Of a stretch of DNA of 64,000 bases, positions 49,614-59,418 are shown piece after piece (position 1 is the stretch's first letter; every line of letters starts with the position of its first letter). Location of the stretch: positions 124,001 through 188,000 of the forward strand of contig JACPNZ010000039.1 in assembly GCA_016185245.1 (NCBI GenBank). The letters run 5' to 3'. This DNA is from Hyphomicrobiales bacterium (lineage in GTDB: Bacteria; Pseudomonadota; Alphaproteobacteria; Rhizobiales; Aestuariivirgaceae). Made by a program: the position numbers and the translations under genes. The notes under the pieces were generated by a model. The model was not told where the DNA came from. It saw only the letters and a list, made by a program, of their open reading frames with translations, and searched no databases.

Positions 49614-50715
49614 ATATGCGGCGGCGGCGGGTGACCCGGTAGTAGATCGAGCGGGCGAATTCGCGGGCCGCCCGTCGAACCCTTTCGGCGGCGACGATCA
49701 CTGCAAAACGCCAGGCCGGAAGATCGGGTCCCGCCACCAGCACATCGGCCACGGCAATGCGGTCGCGCCACAGATGATCGATCATCGGATGACCGGGAAT
49801 GGCGCAGGAATCGACCTGGGTGATGCCTGTCTCGGCGAAGATTGCCCGGGTCGCCTCGAGCATCAGCTGCACGCCCGGCGAATATCTGGAGAAGGCCTCG
49901 TCATAGGCGATCTTGCCGAGCCAGATCTCGCCTCGTTCCGCCACGCCGAAGAGCCCGGCGATCATGTGGGCGTCGAAGCGCAGGGCCCAGAAGCGCAAGG
50001 CCCCGGAGCGGTGCAGATTGCAACAAAGTTCGGTAAAAGCCGCCACGACCTCCGCCCGGCACTTGAGAGCCGTGCCGCGCCGGCCTTTCCAGCCGGAAGC
50101 TTCAAGGTCAAGGAAGTCAGCGGCCCAGGCCGCTGGATCGTCGCCCGTCGCGATGGCCTCGAACCGCAGCACCCCCGTCTTGGCGAGCCGCTTCTGGTGC
50201 CTGGTCAGATACTTGCGGCGCCGGGCATCGAAATTGGCTAGAAACCAACCGTCAAACGTCCCGGCGGGCCGGAGAGCCGCCCGCTCCCAGCGATCCACAA
50301 TGGCTAGGTGGCCGGCGGCTGTTTCGAGAGCGTCCCGGAACGGGCCATGGATGGGAATACCGCGCAACAGCAAGGGGGCCCGCTCCCGGCGCAGTAAGGC
50401 ACCGATCGCCTCGGGTGCCCGGTCGCGATCGATATGGGCGAGCCCCGAAATGCTGATCGGCGTGACCCAGCTTTCAAGCAGCCTGGGGAACCCCCGGCGG
50501 CGCCTGACCGGAAGCGCCAGCAGCAATTCGCCATCGCACTCGACACTTGCCAGTTCCGCCTCACCCGTATGGGCCATGAGCGGCAGCATGATGTCCGGCC
50601 GGTTGAGCCCCGCCGGAACCAGGGCCCGGCCCGCCAGCGCGGTCCAGGCCTCGCCAGATCGCTGCGGATCGGCTGTGAGTCGAGCCTCAAGAAATTGCCA
50701 ATGTGCCTTGAGCAT
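49612..50715 (-). CDS. GNAT-family acyltransferase (CelD/BcsL-like)
   Basis: 367 residues from the ATG at 50715 (a longer frame to 50772 is possible but would include the rpmF terminator). The C-terminal part has the Acetyltransf_6 fold (FDARRRKYLTRHQKRLAKTG, then LRFDAHMIAGLFGVAERGEIWLGKIAYDE). Relatives act in exopolysaccharide or cellulose-related acylation. The target here is unknown. Confidence 0.75.
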   Translation of the reverse strand: MLKAHWQFLEARLTADPQRSGEAWTALAGRALVPAGLNRPDIMLPLMAHTGEAELASVECDGELLLALPVRRRRGFPRLLESWVTPISISGLAHIDRDRAPEAIGALLRRERAPLLLRGIPIHGPFRDALETAAGHLAIVDRWERAALRPAGTFDGWFLANFDARRRKYLTRHQKRLAKTGVLRFEAIATGDDPAAWAADFLDLEASGWKGRRGTALKCRAEVVAAFTELCCNLHRSGALRFWALRFDAHMIAGLFGVAERGEIWLGKIAYDEAFSRYSPGVQLMLEATRAIFAETGITQVDSCAIPGHPMIDHLWRDRIAVADVLVAGPDLPAWRFAVIVAAERVRRAAREFARSIYYRVTRRRRI

Positions 50716-50758
50716 GGGCGCATCGCTGCAAGCCCGGTGCCAAACTCGCGACAAATGC

Positions 50759-50786
50759 AAAAAGCCGGACAAAAGCCCGGCTTTTT
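50759..50786 (-). terminator. Terminator after rpmF
   Basis: A 10-bp stem (AAAAAGCCGG with CCGGCTTTTT) ends in T on either strand. It lies 20 bp past the rpmF stop and also separates rpmF from the GNAT gene. Confidence 0.8.
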
Positions 50787-50805
50787 CAATGAATTAACGT
50801 CTGTT

Positions 50806-50991
50806 TCAGGTGTCGGACTTGGCTGCCAGCACCTGCCGACCGCGATACATGCCGGTCTTGAGATCGACATGGTGGGGGCGATGCAGTTCGCCCGACTTCT
50901 TGTCCTCGACCCAGGTGACGGTCGCCATCTTGTGGCCGGAACGGCGCATGCCGATGCGGCTTCTAGTCATTTTCTTGCGGGGAACGGCCAT
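50806..50991 (-). CDS. rpmF: 50S ribosomal protein L32
   Basis: 61 residues starting [20 protein letters not shown], the unmistakable L32 N-terminus, and ending in the alphaproteobacterial YRGRQVL form. No zinc cysteines, as usual in this class. It follows mtgA, an arrangement common in Alphaproteobacteria. Confidence 0.98.
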   Translation of the reverse strand: MAVPRKKMTRSRIGMRRSGHKMATVTWVEDKKSGELHRPHHVDLKTGMYRGRQVLAAKSDT

Positions 50992-51058
50992 TTGACGAAA
51001 CTCCATGGGGAACGGGGCTTGGCGGCCCCATTTCGGTTGGCGCGGCTTATAGCCAAGC

Positions 51059-51808
51059 TCAGCGGTCAAGACAAGCGAGATAGGGACCCATGCCGTTCAT
51101 GCGGATCAGGATGCGGTTGGCGATCGCTGCGACGCCGCGCGACGGTTTACCGGCATTGCGCTTGATCGGGTTGGGCAGCACCGCCGCCAGAAGAGCTGCC
51201 TCGCGCCGGGTGAGCTTCGCCGCCGGCTTGTTGAAATGGTAGCGGGCGGCGGCCTCGGCGCCATAGACGCCCGGCGCCCATTCGACGATGTTGAGATAGA
51301 TTTCGGCCATGCGCCGCTTCGACCAGACGAGGTCCATCCAGAGCGCCAGCGGAATCTCCAGCCCCTTGCGGATGAAGAAGCGCCCGTCCCACAGGAACAG
51401 GTTCTTGGCGGTCTGCATCGGGATGGTGCTGGCGCCGCGGATCGGGGCTTCGCTGGCGTCGAGGGCATCGTCCACCACCCCCTGCACCTCGATCCAGTCC
51501 ACCCCATGGTGTTCGCAGAAGCGAGCGTCCTCCGAGGTAATGACCGCCTTGGCAAGCCACGGCGACATTTGGTCGAGACTGACCCAGGTCTTGTCGATGC
51601 CGTTGCCGGAAAGGGCGCGGAGCAGCATCACGTTGGAGAAAGGCGGGGCCACGAAAGCGTAGATCAACGTCATCACCAGCGGCCAGGCGACGAGGATCGC
51701 CACCAGCCAGATCAGGCGGCGCAACCATTTCCGCCAATTGCGCTCACTGGTCCGGACCGGTGCTGCCAGCGGAACGTCCTCCGCTACTGGTTGAGTTTCC
51801 GTGGTCAT
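51059..51808 (-). CDS. mtgA: Monofunctional peptidoglycan glycosyltransferase
   Basis: 249 residues. One N-terminal membrane helix (residues ~30-52) is followed by the GT51 domain with the catalytic Glu in [15 protein letters not shown], then [16 protein letters not shown] and [13 protein letters not shown]. It polymerises lipid II in the periplasm. The 67-bp gap to rpmF suggests joint transcription. Confidence 0.95.
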   Translation of the reverse strand: MTTETQPVAEDVPLAAPVRTSERNWRKWLRRLIWLVAILVAWPLVMTLIYAFVAPPFSNVMLLRALSGNGIDKTWVSLDQMSPWLAKAVITSEDARFCEHHGVDWIEVQGVVDDALDASEAPIRGASTIPMQTAKNLFLWDGRFFIRKGLEIPLALWMDLVWSKRRMAEIYLNIVEWAPGVYGAEAAARYHFNKPAAKLTRREAALLAAVLPNPIKRNAGKPSRGVAAIANRILIRMNGMGPYLACLDR

Positions 51809-51832
51809 GGTCTAATGAAGCGCCTGTAGCAC

Positions 51833-52714
51833 ATGGAGAAAGTCTTGTCCTTCCTGGACAACCTTGCGGCCTGCGGAAGCGCCACCGAGGCGCTCCTTGA
51901 CCGGCTCCTGCCGGCCGAGGGGGCCGCATCGCGCCGCCTCGTCGAGGCCATGCGCTATGCCGCCCTGGGGACCGGCAAGCGGCTCCGGCCCTTTCTCGTC
52001 ACCCGTTCGGCCGCCCTTTTCGACGTGGCCGAGGCCCAGGCGCTCATGACTGCTGCCGCACTCGAATGCGTCCACTGCTATTCCCTCGTCCACGACGATC
52101 TGCCGGCCATGGACGACGACGATCTGCGGCGCGGGCGGCCGACGCTGCACCGGGCCTTCGACGAGGCGACTGCCATCTTGGCGGGTGACGCGCTTCTGAC
52201 CTTCGCCTTCGAAATCCTCGCCCGCCCCGAAACCCATGCCGATCCCACGGTGCGCCTCGATCTGGTGTCTCACCTCGCCAAGGCTTCCGGCAGCGACGGC
52301 ATGGTCGGCGGCCAGATGCTCGACATGGCGGCAGAAATGCCGGAGCTCGCCGACATTATCCGCACCCAGTCGCTCAAGACCGGCGCCCTGTTCGGCTTTG
52401 CCTGCGAAGCGGGAGCCATCCTCGGCCGGGCCGACCCCGGACCCCTTCGTCAGTATGCGGAGAATATCGGGCTTGCCTTCCAGATCGCCGACGACGTGCT
52501 CGATGTCGAATCAACCCCTGCCGATCTCGGCAAGGCGACCCAGAAGGACCAGGCCAGGGGCAAGGCGACCTTCGTCGATCTCCTCGGGCTTGCCGGCGCC
52601 AAGGCCCGCGCCGCGAGCCTCGCCGACGCCGCCATCGTGGCACTTTCCGGCTATGGCTCCCTGGCCGAACCCTTGCGCGAGGCGGCCCGCTTCATGGTAG
52701 CACGCCGCCGCTAG
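51833..52714 (+). CDS. ispA: Polyprenyl (farnesyl) diphosphate synthase
   Basis: 293 residues. First Asp-rich motif DDLPAMDDDD and second DDVLD, plus GKRLRPFL and GGQMLDM, match short-chain prenyl synthases of the IspA type. It makes farnesyl diphosphate from IPP and DMAPP, upstream of quinones and undecaprenyl phosphate. Its last 23 nt overlap the convergent ackA. Confidence 0.93.
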   Translation: MEKVLSFLDNLAACGSATEALLDRLLPAEGAASRRLVEAMRYAALGTGKRLRPFLVTRSAALFDVAEAQALMTAAALECVHCYSLVHDDLPAMDDDDLRRGRPTLHRAFDEATAILAGDALLTFAFEILARPETHADPTVRLDLVSHLAKASGSDGMVGGQMLDMAAEMPELADIIRTQSLKTGALFGFACEAGAILGRADPGPLRQYAENIGLAFQIADDVLDVESTPADLGKATQKDQARGKATFVDLLGLAGAKARAASLADAAIVALSGYGSLAEPLREAARFMVARRR

Positions 52715-53807
52715 CTCCCGCCAACAGCGCCATGACGTTCCGGGCGATCGTTAGCTCCTCGTTGGCCGGCACCACATGCACCCGGTCGTCAGCCACGTTC
52801 AACCATTTGAGATGGGAGAGGATGCGGGCCCGCACCTCGCCGGCATTTTCGCCGACGCCACCGGTGAAGACGATGGCATCGAGCCCACCAAGCGCCGGAA
52901 TGAGCGATGCGGCGTGGCGGGCCGCCGAATAGCAATAGTAGTCGACCGCCTCGGCCGCTTCGGGCCGGTCACTGGCCAGCAGGACGCGCATGTCGGCCGA
53001 GATGCCGGAGAGACCGAGAAGCCCGCTTCTCCGGTAGAGCAGGTCTTCCAACTGGTCGAGCGACAGATGATCGTCGCGCATCAGCGCCACCAGCACGCCC
53101 GGATCGATCGATCCGGTGCGGGTCCCCATCACCAGCCCGTCGGCGGTCGAAAACCCCATGGTGGTGGCAACACTCCGGCCGTCGAGGATGGCGCACATCG
53201 AGGCCCCCGATCCGAGATGCGCCGCGAGCAGCTGCCGCGGCAGGGATTTGCCCGTTACTTGCGGCAGGGCCTCGACCACATGCTGATAGTTGAGCCCGTG
53301 GAAGCCGTAGCGCCGGTAGCCCCGGTCGAAATACTCTCGCGGGATCGGCAGCCTGGTCGCCAGTTCCGGCTGGGTCGCATGGAAGGCCGTATCGAAGCAG
53401 GCGATATGCGGAACATCCGGTGCGATCCGCCGCATCTGGCGGAGAGCGCCGAGGCCGAAGGGCAAATGCAGCGGCGCCAGCGCCCTCAGCTCATCGAGCT
53501 CGTGCTGAATGCGGTCGTCGACGCGAATGGGGCTCACATATTTGGTGCCACCGTGGACGATGCGGTGGCCGATGCCGGCGAAGAGTGCAGGCTCATGAGC
53601 CTTGTCGGTCAGCCACTCGGCCACATAGTTCTGCGCATCCCACAGGGTGCCGATGTCGGGCAGCGTCCTCGTTTCCTCCCCGCCCACCTCAAACCTCGTC
53701 GCCGTCCCAATACCGGCGACCTGGCCCTTCAGCACCTGCGATGTCCCATCGAACACCGCAAATTTCAGCGACGACGACCCGGCATTGAGAACGAGGATCG
53801 AAGGCAT
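52692..53807 (-). CDS. ackA: Acetate kinase
   Basis: 371 residues, slightly short for the family. ILVLNAGSSSLKFAVFD, GHRIVHGG, FDTAFHAT, HLGSGASMCAI and FTGGVGENA are all intact. It converts acetyl phosphate plus ADP to acetate and ATP. The start shares a base with the xsc stop, so it is translationally coupled to the enzyme that makes acetyl phosphate. Confidence 0.96.
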   Translation of the reverse strand: MPSILVLNAGSSSLKFAVFDGTSQVLKGQVAGIGTATRFEVGGEETRTLPDIGTLWDAQNYVAEWLTDKAHEPALFAGIGHRIVHGGTKYVSPIRVDDRIQHELDELRALAPLHLPFGLGALRQMRRIAPDVPHIACFDTAFHATQPELATRLPIPREYFDRGYRRYGFHGLNYQHVVEALPQVTGKSLPRQLLAAHLGSGASMCAILDGRSVATTMGFSTADGLVMGTRTGSIDPGVLVALMRDDHLSLDQLEDLLYRRSGLLGLSGISADMRVLLASDRPEAAEAVDYYCYSAARHAASLIPALGGLDAIVFTGGVGENAGEVRARILSHLKWLNVADDRVHVVPANEELTIARNVMALLAGASGGVLP

Positions 53808-55585
53808 CAGGCACTCTTCTGGGGGTGCATATCCTTGGCGTCGATGCCGGCGATGGCGACGGGTTTCTTCATGGCGTCGCGGCGGAAGGGCTCGCCCAGT
53901 TCCTGGTTGATCATCGCCTCGATGAGTGTGGTCTTCTTGTGCTTCATCTGGTCGTCGATGGCTTTGGCAAGCCCATCGCGAAGCTCGTCCATGGTGCGCG
54001 CCACCACGCCCTGGAGCCCGCAGGCCCGGGCGATGCCGGCATAGGAGACGTCAGTATCGAGTTCGGTGCCGACGAAATTGTCGTCATACCATAGCGTCGA
54101 GTTGCGCTTTTCCGCACCCCACTGATAGTTGCGGAACACCACCATGGTGATCGCCGGCCATTCGGACCGCCCGATGGCGGTCAATTCGGTCACCGCGATG
54201 CCGAAGGCGCCATCGCCGGCAAAGCCGACGACCGGCACATCGGGGCAGCCGATCTTGGCGCCGACAATCGACGGCAGCCCATAGCCACAGGGGCCGAACA
54301 GGCCGGGCGCCAGATATTTCCGGCCCGCCTCGAAGGTCGGGTAGGCATTGCCGATGGCGCAATTGTTGCCGATGTCGGAAGAGATGATGGCCTCTCTCGG
54401 CAATGCCGCCTCGATGGCGCGCCAGGCCATGCGCGGGCTCATCCAGTCGGGCTTGGCCTTGCGGGCGCGCTCGTTCCAGGTGGTGCCGGGATCGTCCTGC
54501 TCATGGTCCATGCTGGAAAGCTGCTGGGCCCAGCGCGACTTCGTCGTGGCGATCAGCGCCTTGCGGTCGGCGCGGGCCCCATCGCCGGCGGCTGGCGAGA
54601 GCTTGGCGAGAAGCCCCTCGGCCACCTTCTTCGCATCTCCCACGATACCGACGGCCACCTTCTTGGTGAGGCCGATGCGGTTGGGATTGATGTCGACCTG
54701 GATGACCTTGGCGTCCTTCGGCCAATAGTCGAGGCCATAGCCCGGCAGCGTCGAAAAGGGATTGAGGCGCGTGCCCAGCGCCAGAACCACGTCGGCCTGC
54801 TTGATGAGCTCCATCGCCGCCTTGGAACCGTTGTAGCCCAAAGGCCCGGCAAACAGCGGATGCGAGCCGGGGAAGGCATCGTTGTGCTGGTAACCGACGC
54901 AGACGGCCGCATCGAGGCGTTCGGCGAGCTTCCGGGAAGCGGAGATCGCCCCGCCGATCACTACGCCCGCGCCATTGAGGATCACCGGGAATTTTGCCTC
55001 GGAGAGAAGCTTGGCCGCCGCCGCGATCGCATCCTCGCCGCCAGCCGGCCGCTCGAACTCGATGATCGCTGGAAGCTCGATGTCGATCACCTGGGTAAAG
55101 TAGTCGCGCGGCATGTTGATCTGCGCCGGAGCCGAAAGCCGCCTGGCATTCATGATGACGCGGTTCAAGACTTCCGCCACGCGCGAGGCATCGCGCACCT
55201 CTTCCTGATAGCCCACCATGTCCCTGAACAGGGCCATCTGTTCGACTTCCTGGAAGCCGCCCTGGCCGATGGTGCGGTTGGCGGCCTGCGGCGTCACCAG
55301 CAGGAGCGGGGTATGGTTCCAGTAGGCGGTCTTGACCGCGGTTACGAAATTGGTGATGCCCGGTCCGTTCTGGGCGATCATCATGCTCATCTTTCCGCTG
55401 GCGCGGGTGAAACCGTCGGCCATCATGCCGCCCGAGCCCTCATGGGCGCAGTCCCAGAAGGTGATCCCCGCCTTGGGGAACAGATCCGAGATCGGCATGA
55501 AGGCCGATCCAATGATGCCGAAGGCATGTTCGATCCCGTGCATCTGCAGGACCTTCACAAAGGCTTCCTCGGTCGTCATTTTCAT
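53807..55585 (-). CDS. xsc: Sulfoacetaldehyde acetyltransferase
   Basis: 592-residue ThDP enzyme. It splits sulfoacetaldehyde with phosphate into acetyl phosphate and sulfite. The start MKMTTEEAFVKVLQMHGIEHAFGIIGSAFM (only part shown here is needed: TEEAFVKVLQMHGIEHAFG) and the ThDP motif GDGAFGIAVTELTAIGR with NYQWG match Xsc closely. First gene of an xsc-ackA operon. It marks C2-sulfonate (taurine, isethionate or sulfoacetaldehyde) dissimilation. Confidence 0.94.
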   Translation of the reverse strand: MKMTTEEAFVKVLQMHGIEHAFGIIGSAFMPISDLFPKAGITFWDCAHEGSGGMMADGFTRASGKMSMMIAQNGPGITNFVTAVKTAYWNHTPLLLVTPQAANRTIGQGGFQEVEQMALFRDMVGYQEEVRDASRVAEVLNRVIMNARRLSAPAQINMPRDYFTQVIDIELPAIIEFERPAGGEDAIAAAAKLLSEAKFPVILNGAGVVIGGAISASRKLAERLDAAVCVGYQHNDAFPGSHPLFAGPLGYNGSKAAMELIKQADVVLALGTRLNPFSTLPGYGLDYWPKDAKVIQVDINPNRIGLTKKVAVGIVGDAKKVAEGLLAKLSPAAGDGARADRKALIATTKSRWAQQLSSMDHEQDDPGTTWNERARKAKPDWMSPRMAWRAIEAALPREAIISSDIGNNCAIGNAYPTFEAGRKYLAPGLFGPCGYGLPSIVGAKIGCPDVPVVGFAGDGAFGIAVTELTAIGRSEWPAITMVVFRNYQWGAEKRNSTLWYDDNFVGTELDTDVSYAGIARACGLQGVVARTMDELRDGLAKAIDDQMKHKKTTLIEAMINQELGEPFRRDAMKKPVAIAGIDAKDMHPQKSA

Positions 55586-55729
55586 GGGCGTGTCCTTCGG
55601 CAAAGGCTGTGGATGCTGCCTCACTACGCTAGCACCTGGTTCCATGGCAGCGCCAGTTCCGCCCGACCGACCCCGCCAGCCTGTCTGATCCCGTTTTGGT
55701 TGCCGCAGCAAGCCAAGCCGGGGCAGCAC

Positions 55730-56014
55730 CTAGCGCTTTACCTCGATCTCGATGAAGGCATATTCCGTGTCATTGGCGTTTATGACGTCGTGCTCCACGC
55801 CCTCATTGCGGAAGTAGGGAACCCCCTTCTTCATCTCGGCGAAACTAATGCCTTGCTTGGTCTCGAGCTTCACTTTGCCGTCCATCAAGGGCACCACCAC
55901 ATAATCATGCCCATGCCGGTGCCAGCCGGTATTGGCGCCGGGCGCGAAGCGGTATTCGGTGACGATCACCCGGTCGTTGTCGATGAAGACGGTGGCCCTG
56001 GCGGTTCCGGACAT
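55730..56014 (-). CDS. Cupin-domain protein
   Basis: 94 residues from the ATG at 56014, which has an AAGGAAA site; a start at 56068 would abut the Zur box. Single cupin barrel with metal-type histidines (GWHRHGHDYVVVP, GVEHDV). Divergent from zur, with the Zur box between them, and 144 bp upstream of xsc in the same direction. The substrate is unknown. Confidence 0.8.
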   Translation of the reverse strand: MSGTARATVFIDNDRVIVTEYRFAPGANTGWHRHGHDYVVVPLMDGKVKLETKQGISFAEMKKGVPYFRNEGVEHDVINANDTEYAFIEIEVKR

Positions 56015-56070
56015 TGGCAGTTTCCTTTCGCTGACAGGAACTTGCGGGAAAACTGGCAATTCGTGCAAGC

Positions 56071-56087
56071 ATGTTATATTATAACAT
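56071..56087. promoter_or_regulatory. Zur box
   Basis: ATGTTATA-T-TATAACAT is a perfect 17-bp palindrome of the classic Zur type (TGTTATANTATAACA core). It ends 1 bp before the zur ATG and lies 57 bp upstream of the cupin start, so zinc-bound Zur should repress its own operon and perhaps the cupin gene. Confidence 0.88.
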
Positions 56088-56088
56088 C

Positions 56089-56562
56089 ATGCTCTTCCCC
56101 AATCCCCAGCACGATCACGCCCACTGCACCGCCGACCTGATCGCCCGGGCCGAGTTCACCTGTGCGAGGCGGGGCTCCAAGCTAACCCATCAGCGCCGCG
56201 ACGTGCTGGCCTGCGTGGCCCGGAGCCACGCCGCCGTCGGCGCCTATGACATCATCGACCGCATGGCCGAGCACGGCACCAGACCCGCACCCATCACCGT
56301 CTACCGGGCGCTGGAATTCCTCGAGGCCCACGGCCTCATCCATAAGATCGAAAGCCGCAATGCCTTCGTTGCCTGCTCGCACTCCCATGACGGGCTGCCG
56401 GCAGCACTCCTCATCTGCGAGATCTGCGGCACCGTGGCCGAACTCGACGCCGGTGCCGTCACCGCCCAACTGTCGCTCGCCGCCGCGGCGCAAGGGTTCC
56501 GAGCCGCCCATACAGTCATTGAGATGGCCGGCACCTGTGGTGCCTGCGCGGGGGGTGCCTGA
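56089..56562 (+). CDS. zur: Zinc uptake regulator Zur (Fur family)
   Basis: 157 residues. Fur-family DNA-binding part (LTHQRRDVLACVARSH, ITVYRALEFLEAHGLIHKIE) and metal sites ACSHSHDG, LICEICG and the C-terminal CGACAGGA structural-zinc cysteines. The start is so close to the Zur box that the mRNA may be leaderless; no ribosome-binding site is visible. First gene of zur-znuC-znuB. Confidence 0.93.
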   Translation: MLFPNPQHDHAHCTADLIARAEFTCARRGSKLTHQRRDVLACVARSHAAVGAYDIIDRMAEHGTRPAPITVYRALEFLEAHGLIHKIESRNAFVACSHSHDGLPAALLICEICGTVAELDAGAVTAQLSLAAAAQGFRAAHTVIEMAGTCGACAGGA

Positions 56563-56563
56563 C

Positions 56564-57328
56564 ATGCTGAAGGCCCAAGGTGCGCTGCTCAGTTCGCGCG
56601 ATGCAACGCTGGTGATCGGCGGGAGAACCATCCTCGATCAGGTCAACATCGACGTGCGCTCGGGCGAGATCGTCACCGTCATCGGACCCAACGGAGCAGG
56701 CAAGTCGACGCTGGTGCGCTGTATGCTGGGGCTGCAACCCTTGACCTCCGGCAAGATCGTGCGTCGGGCCAAGCTGCGCGTCGGCTATGTGCCGCAGCGC
56801 TTTCCCTTGACCCCCAACGTGCCGCTCGATCTCCGGCGGCTTTTGTCGCTCACCTTGAAACCCTCCGAAACCGAGATCGACCAGGCGCTGGCGGAGACCG
56901 GCATTGGTCATCTCAAGGGGGCGAGCGTTTCATCGCTCTCGGGCGGCGAATTGCAGCGGGCGCTGCTGGCCCGGGCGCTTTTACGCAAGCCGGAAATCCT
57001 GGTCCTCGACGAGCCGGTGCAGGCCGTCGACTTCCTCGGCGAAACCCGGATGTACGAACTGATCTCGGCCATTCGCAAGCACCATGGCTGCGGCATCCTG
57101 ATGGTCAGCCACGATCTTCACATGGTGATGGCCGAGAGCGACCATGTCGTCTGCCTCAACGGCCACGTGTGCTGCGAAGGCGGCCCGATCAAGGTGCAGC
57201 AGGACCCGGAATTCGCCAAGCTGTTCGGACCGTCGGCGGCGCGCATGATCGCCGCCTACACCCATCACCACGACCATGACCATGAGAGCCATGACCATCA
57301 CCTTCACCACCAAGATCACAAGCACTGA
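56564..57328 (+). CDS. znuC: Zinc ABC transporter ATP-binding protein
   Basis: 254 residues. Walker A GPNGAGKST, signature LSGGELQRALLARAL, Walker B ILVLDEPVQAVDF and the switch His in MVSHDLHMV. The last ~20 residues are rich in His and Asp (HHHDHDHESHD), likely binding zinc. It starts 1 nt after the zur stop. Confidence 0.95.
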   Translation: MLKAQGALLSSRDATLVIGGRTILDQVNIDVRSGEIVTVIGPNGAGKSTLVRCMLGLQPLTSGKIVRRAKLRVGYVPQRFPLTPNVPLDLRRLLSLTLKPSETEIDQALAETGIGHLKGASVSSLSGGELQRALLARALLRKPEILVLDEPVQAVDFLGETRMYELISAIRKHHGCGILMVSHDLHMVMAESDHVVCLNGHVCCEGGPIKVQQDPEFAKLFGPSAARMIAAYTHHHDHDHESHDHHLHHQDHKH

Positions 57329-57329
57329 A

Positions 57330-57384
57330 CCCTCCTTCTCCGCGAAGCGGGGAGGGTGGCTGAGCGAAGCGAAGCCGGGTGGGG
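57330..57384. repeat. Rhizobiales-type palindromic (REP-like) repeat between znuC and znuB
   Basis: Hairpin CCCTCC...CCGC-GAA-GCGG-GGAGGG (57330-57356) followed by GTGGCTGAGCGAAGCGAAGC and CGGGTGGGG, the pattern of a widespread intergenic repeat in Rhizobiales as I recall it. It fills nearly the whole znuC-znuB gap. Confidence 0.7.
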
Positions 57385-57387
57385 CCC

Positions 57388-58188
57388 GTGCTTGATATTC
57401 TCGCCGAACCCTTCTTCCAGCGCGCCATTCTGGCAGGCCTCGGCATTGCCCTGGTGGCGGGACCAGTTGGCTGCTTCATCGTCTGGCGGCGCATGGCCTA
57501 TTTCGGCGAGACCCTGGCGAATTCCGGCCTCTTCGGCGTCGGGCTGGGCCTGATCCTCGGCGTCAGCCTGACACTCGGCGCCGTCGTTGTCGCCGTGGCG
57601 ACCGCGCTCCTGCTGCTGGTCCTCAGGAAGCAGCGGGCCCTCGCCACCGACACTCTCCTCGGCATCCTGTCTCATACCGCCCTGGCGCTCGGCCTCATCA
57701 CCGTGGGTCTCGTTACCGGGGCCGCCTCCAACAACATGGAGCTCCTGTTCGGCGACATCCTCACGGTGACGACGACCGACGTGATGATCGTCTGGGGCGG
57801 CGCCATACTGGTCCTCGCCATGCTGACCTTCCTGTGGCGCGATTTGATCGCCATTTCGGTCCATGAGGAACTGGCCCGGGCCGAGGGCGTTCAAGTCGAG
57901 CGCGTCGAGCTGGGATTCATTCTCCTCATCGCGTTGATGACGGCGATTTCCATGAAGATCGTCGGCCTCCTCCTCATCACCGCCCTTCTGGTCATCCCCG
58001 CCGCCGCGGCCCGTAGGCTCGCCGCAACGCCTGAACGCATGGCGGTGGTGGCAGCGATGATCGCCGGCCTTGCGGTGCTGGGAGGCCTCGCTCTGTCGGC
58101 CACCGCCAATACCATTTCCGGGCCGTCGGTCGTGCTGGCGGCGGGCCTGCTCTTTGTCTTGACGCTCGCCAAGCGGCAGACCAATTAG
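57388..58188 (+). CDS. znuB: Zinc ABC transporter permease
   Basis: 266 residues with about eight membrane helices ([56 protein letters not shown]). It forms the channel for zinc uptake. The start is probably GTG at 57388, with GGTGGGG upstream inside the repeat; GTG at 57379 is the alternative. The binding protein znuA is not in the window. Confidence 0.92.
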   Translation: MLDILAEPFFQRAILAGLGIALVAGPVGCFIVWRRMAYFGETLANSGLFGVGLGLILGVSLTLGAVVVAVATALLLLVLRKQRALATDTLLGILSHTALALGLITVGLVTGAASNNMELLFGDILTVTTTDVMIVWGGAILVLAMLTFLWRDLIAISVHEELARAEGVQVERVELGFILLIALMTAISMKIVGLLLITALLVIPAAAARRLAATPERMAVVAAMIAGLAVLGGLALSATANTISGPSVVLAAGLLFVLTLAKRQTN

Positions 58189-58193
58189 CCGCC

Positions 58194-59417
58194 ATGAGTT
58201 ATTCCGCCATCACCTCGCGACGGGTCTCTATCCCGGTGAACGTGGGCGCCGTTACCGTGGGCGGCAGGGCTCCGGTCGTCGTCCAGTCGATGACCAATAC
58301 CGATACGGCCGATGTGGCCGCGACCGCCCGCCAGGTGGCGGAGCTGGCCCAGGCCGGATCGGAACTGGTGCGCGTCACCGTCGACCGTGACGACTCCGCC
58401 AAAGCCGTTCCCCACATCCGCGAGGCGCTCGACCGTCTGGGCGTCGCCGTGCCGCTCATCGGCGATTTCCACTACAACGGCCACACGCTCCTTGCCGATC
58501 ATCCGGCCTGTGCCGAGGCGCTGGCGAAATACCGCATTAATCCCGGCAATGTCGGCTTTAAGGAAAAGAAGGACCGCAACTTCTCGATGATGATCGAGAC
58601 GGCGCTCCGCTTTGCCAGGCCCGTCCGCATCGGCGTCAACTGGGGCTCGCTCGACCAGGCGCTGTTGACCCACCTCATGGACCTGAACTCGAAATCGCTC
58701 TCGCCAACCACGACGCGCCAGGTGATGCACGAGGCGGTGGTGCAGTCGGGGCTCCTATCGGCGGCCCGCGCCGAGGAGCTGGGGCTTCCTCGCGACAAGA
58801 TCGTCATCTCGGCCAAATGCTCCGAGGTGCAGGACCTGATCGCCGTCTATCGCTCGCTTGCTGCCCGCAGCGACTACGCACTGCATCTGGGGTTGACCGA
58901 GGCCGGCATGGGATCCAAAGGCATCGTCGCCTCGACCGCTGCGCTCGGCGTCCTGCTCCAGGAAGGGATCGGCGATACCATCCGCATTTCACTGACCCCC
59001 GAACCCGGTGGCGATCGCAGCCGCGAGGTGACGGTGGCCCAGGAAATCCTGCAGACGATGGGTCTCCGCAGCTTCGCCCCCATGGTCATCGCCTGTCCAG
59101 GCTGCGGGCGGACCACCTCGACGGTATTCCAGGAACTGGCCCAGGACATCCAGACCTACGTACGCGCCCGCATAACCGACTGGCGTCGCGACTATCCCGG
59201 TTTCGAGACTCTGCAACTCGCGGTCATGGGCTGCATCGTCAACGGCCCGGGCGAGTCGAAACACGCCGACATCGGCATTTCGCTCCCCGGCACCGGCGAG
59301 CTTCCCTCGGCTCCGGTCTTTATCGATGGCCGCAAGGTAACGACGCTCAGGGGCGACAACATCGCCGAGCAGTTCAAGGAGATCGTCGAAGCTTACGTCC
59401 GCCGGCGCTGGGGATAG
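58194..59417 (+). CDS. ispG: 4-hydroxy-3-methylbut-2-enyl-diphosphate synthase
   Basis: 407 residues. Iron-sulfur enzyme of the MEP isoprenoid pathway; it makes HMBPP from MEc[22 protein letters not shown], and the cluster cysteines in ACPGCGRTT and GCIVNGPGE are intact. Its start is 5 nt after the znuB stop, though the two are functionally unrelated. Confidence 0.97.
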   Translation: MSYSAITSRRVSIPVNVGAVTVGGRAPVVVQSMTNTDTADVAATARQVAELAQAGSELVRVTVDRDDSAKAVPHIREALDRLGVAVPLIGDFHYNGHTLLADHPACAEALAKYRINPGNVGFKEKKDRNFSMMIETALRFARPVRIGVNWGSLDQALLTHLMDLNSKSLSPTTTRQVMHEAVVQSGLLSAARAEELGLPRDKIVISAKCSEVQDLIAVYRSLAARSDYALHLGLTEAGMGSKGIVASTAALGVLLQEGIGDTIRISLTPEPGGDRSREVTVAQEILQTMGLRSFAPMVIACPGCGRTTSTVFQELAQDIQTYVRARITDWRRDYPGFETLQLAVMGCIVNGPGESKHADIGISLPGTGELPSAPVFIDGRKVTTLRGDNIAEQFKEIVEAYVRRRWG

Positions 59418-59418
59418 G

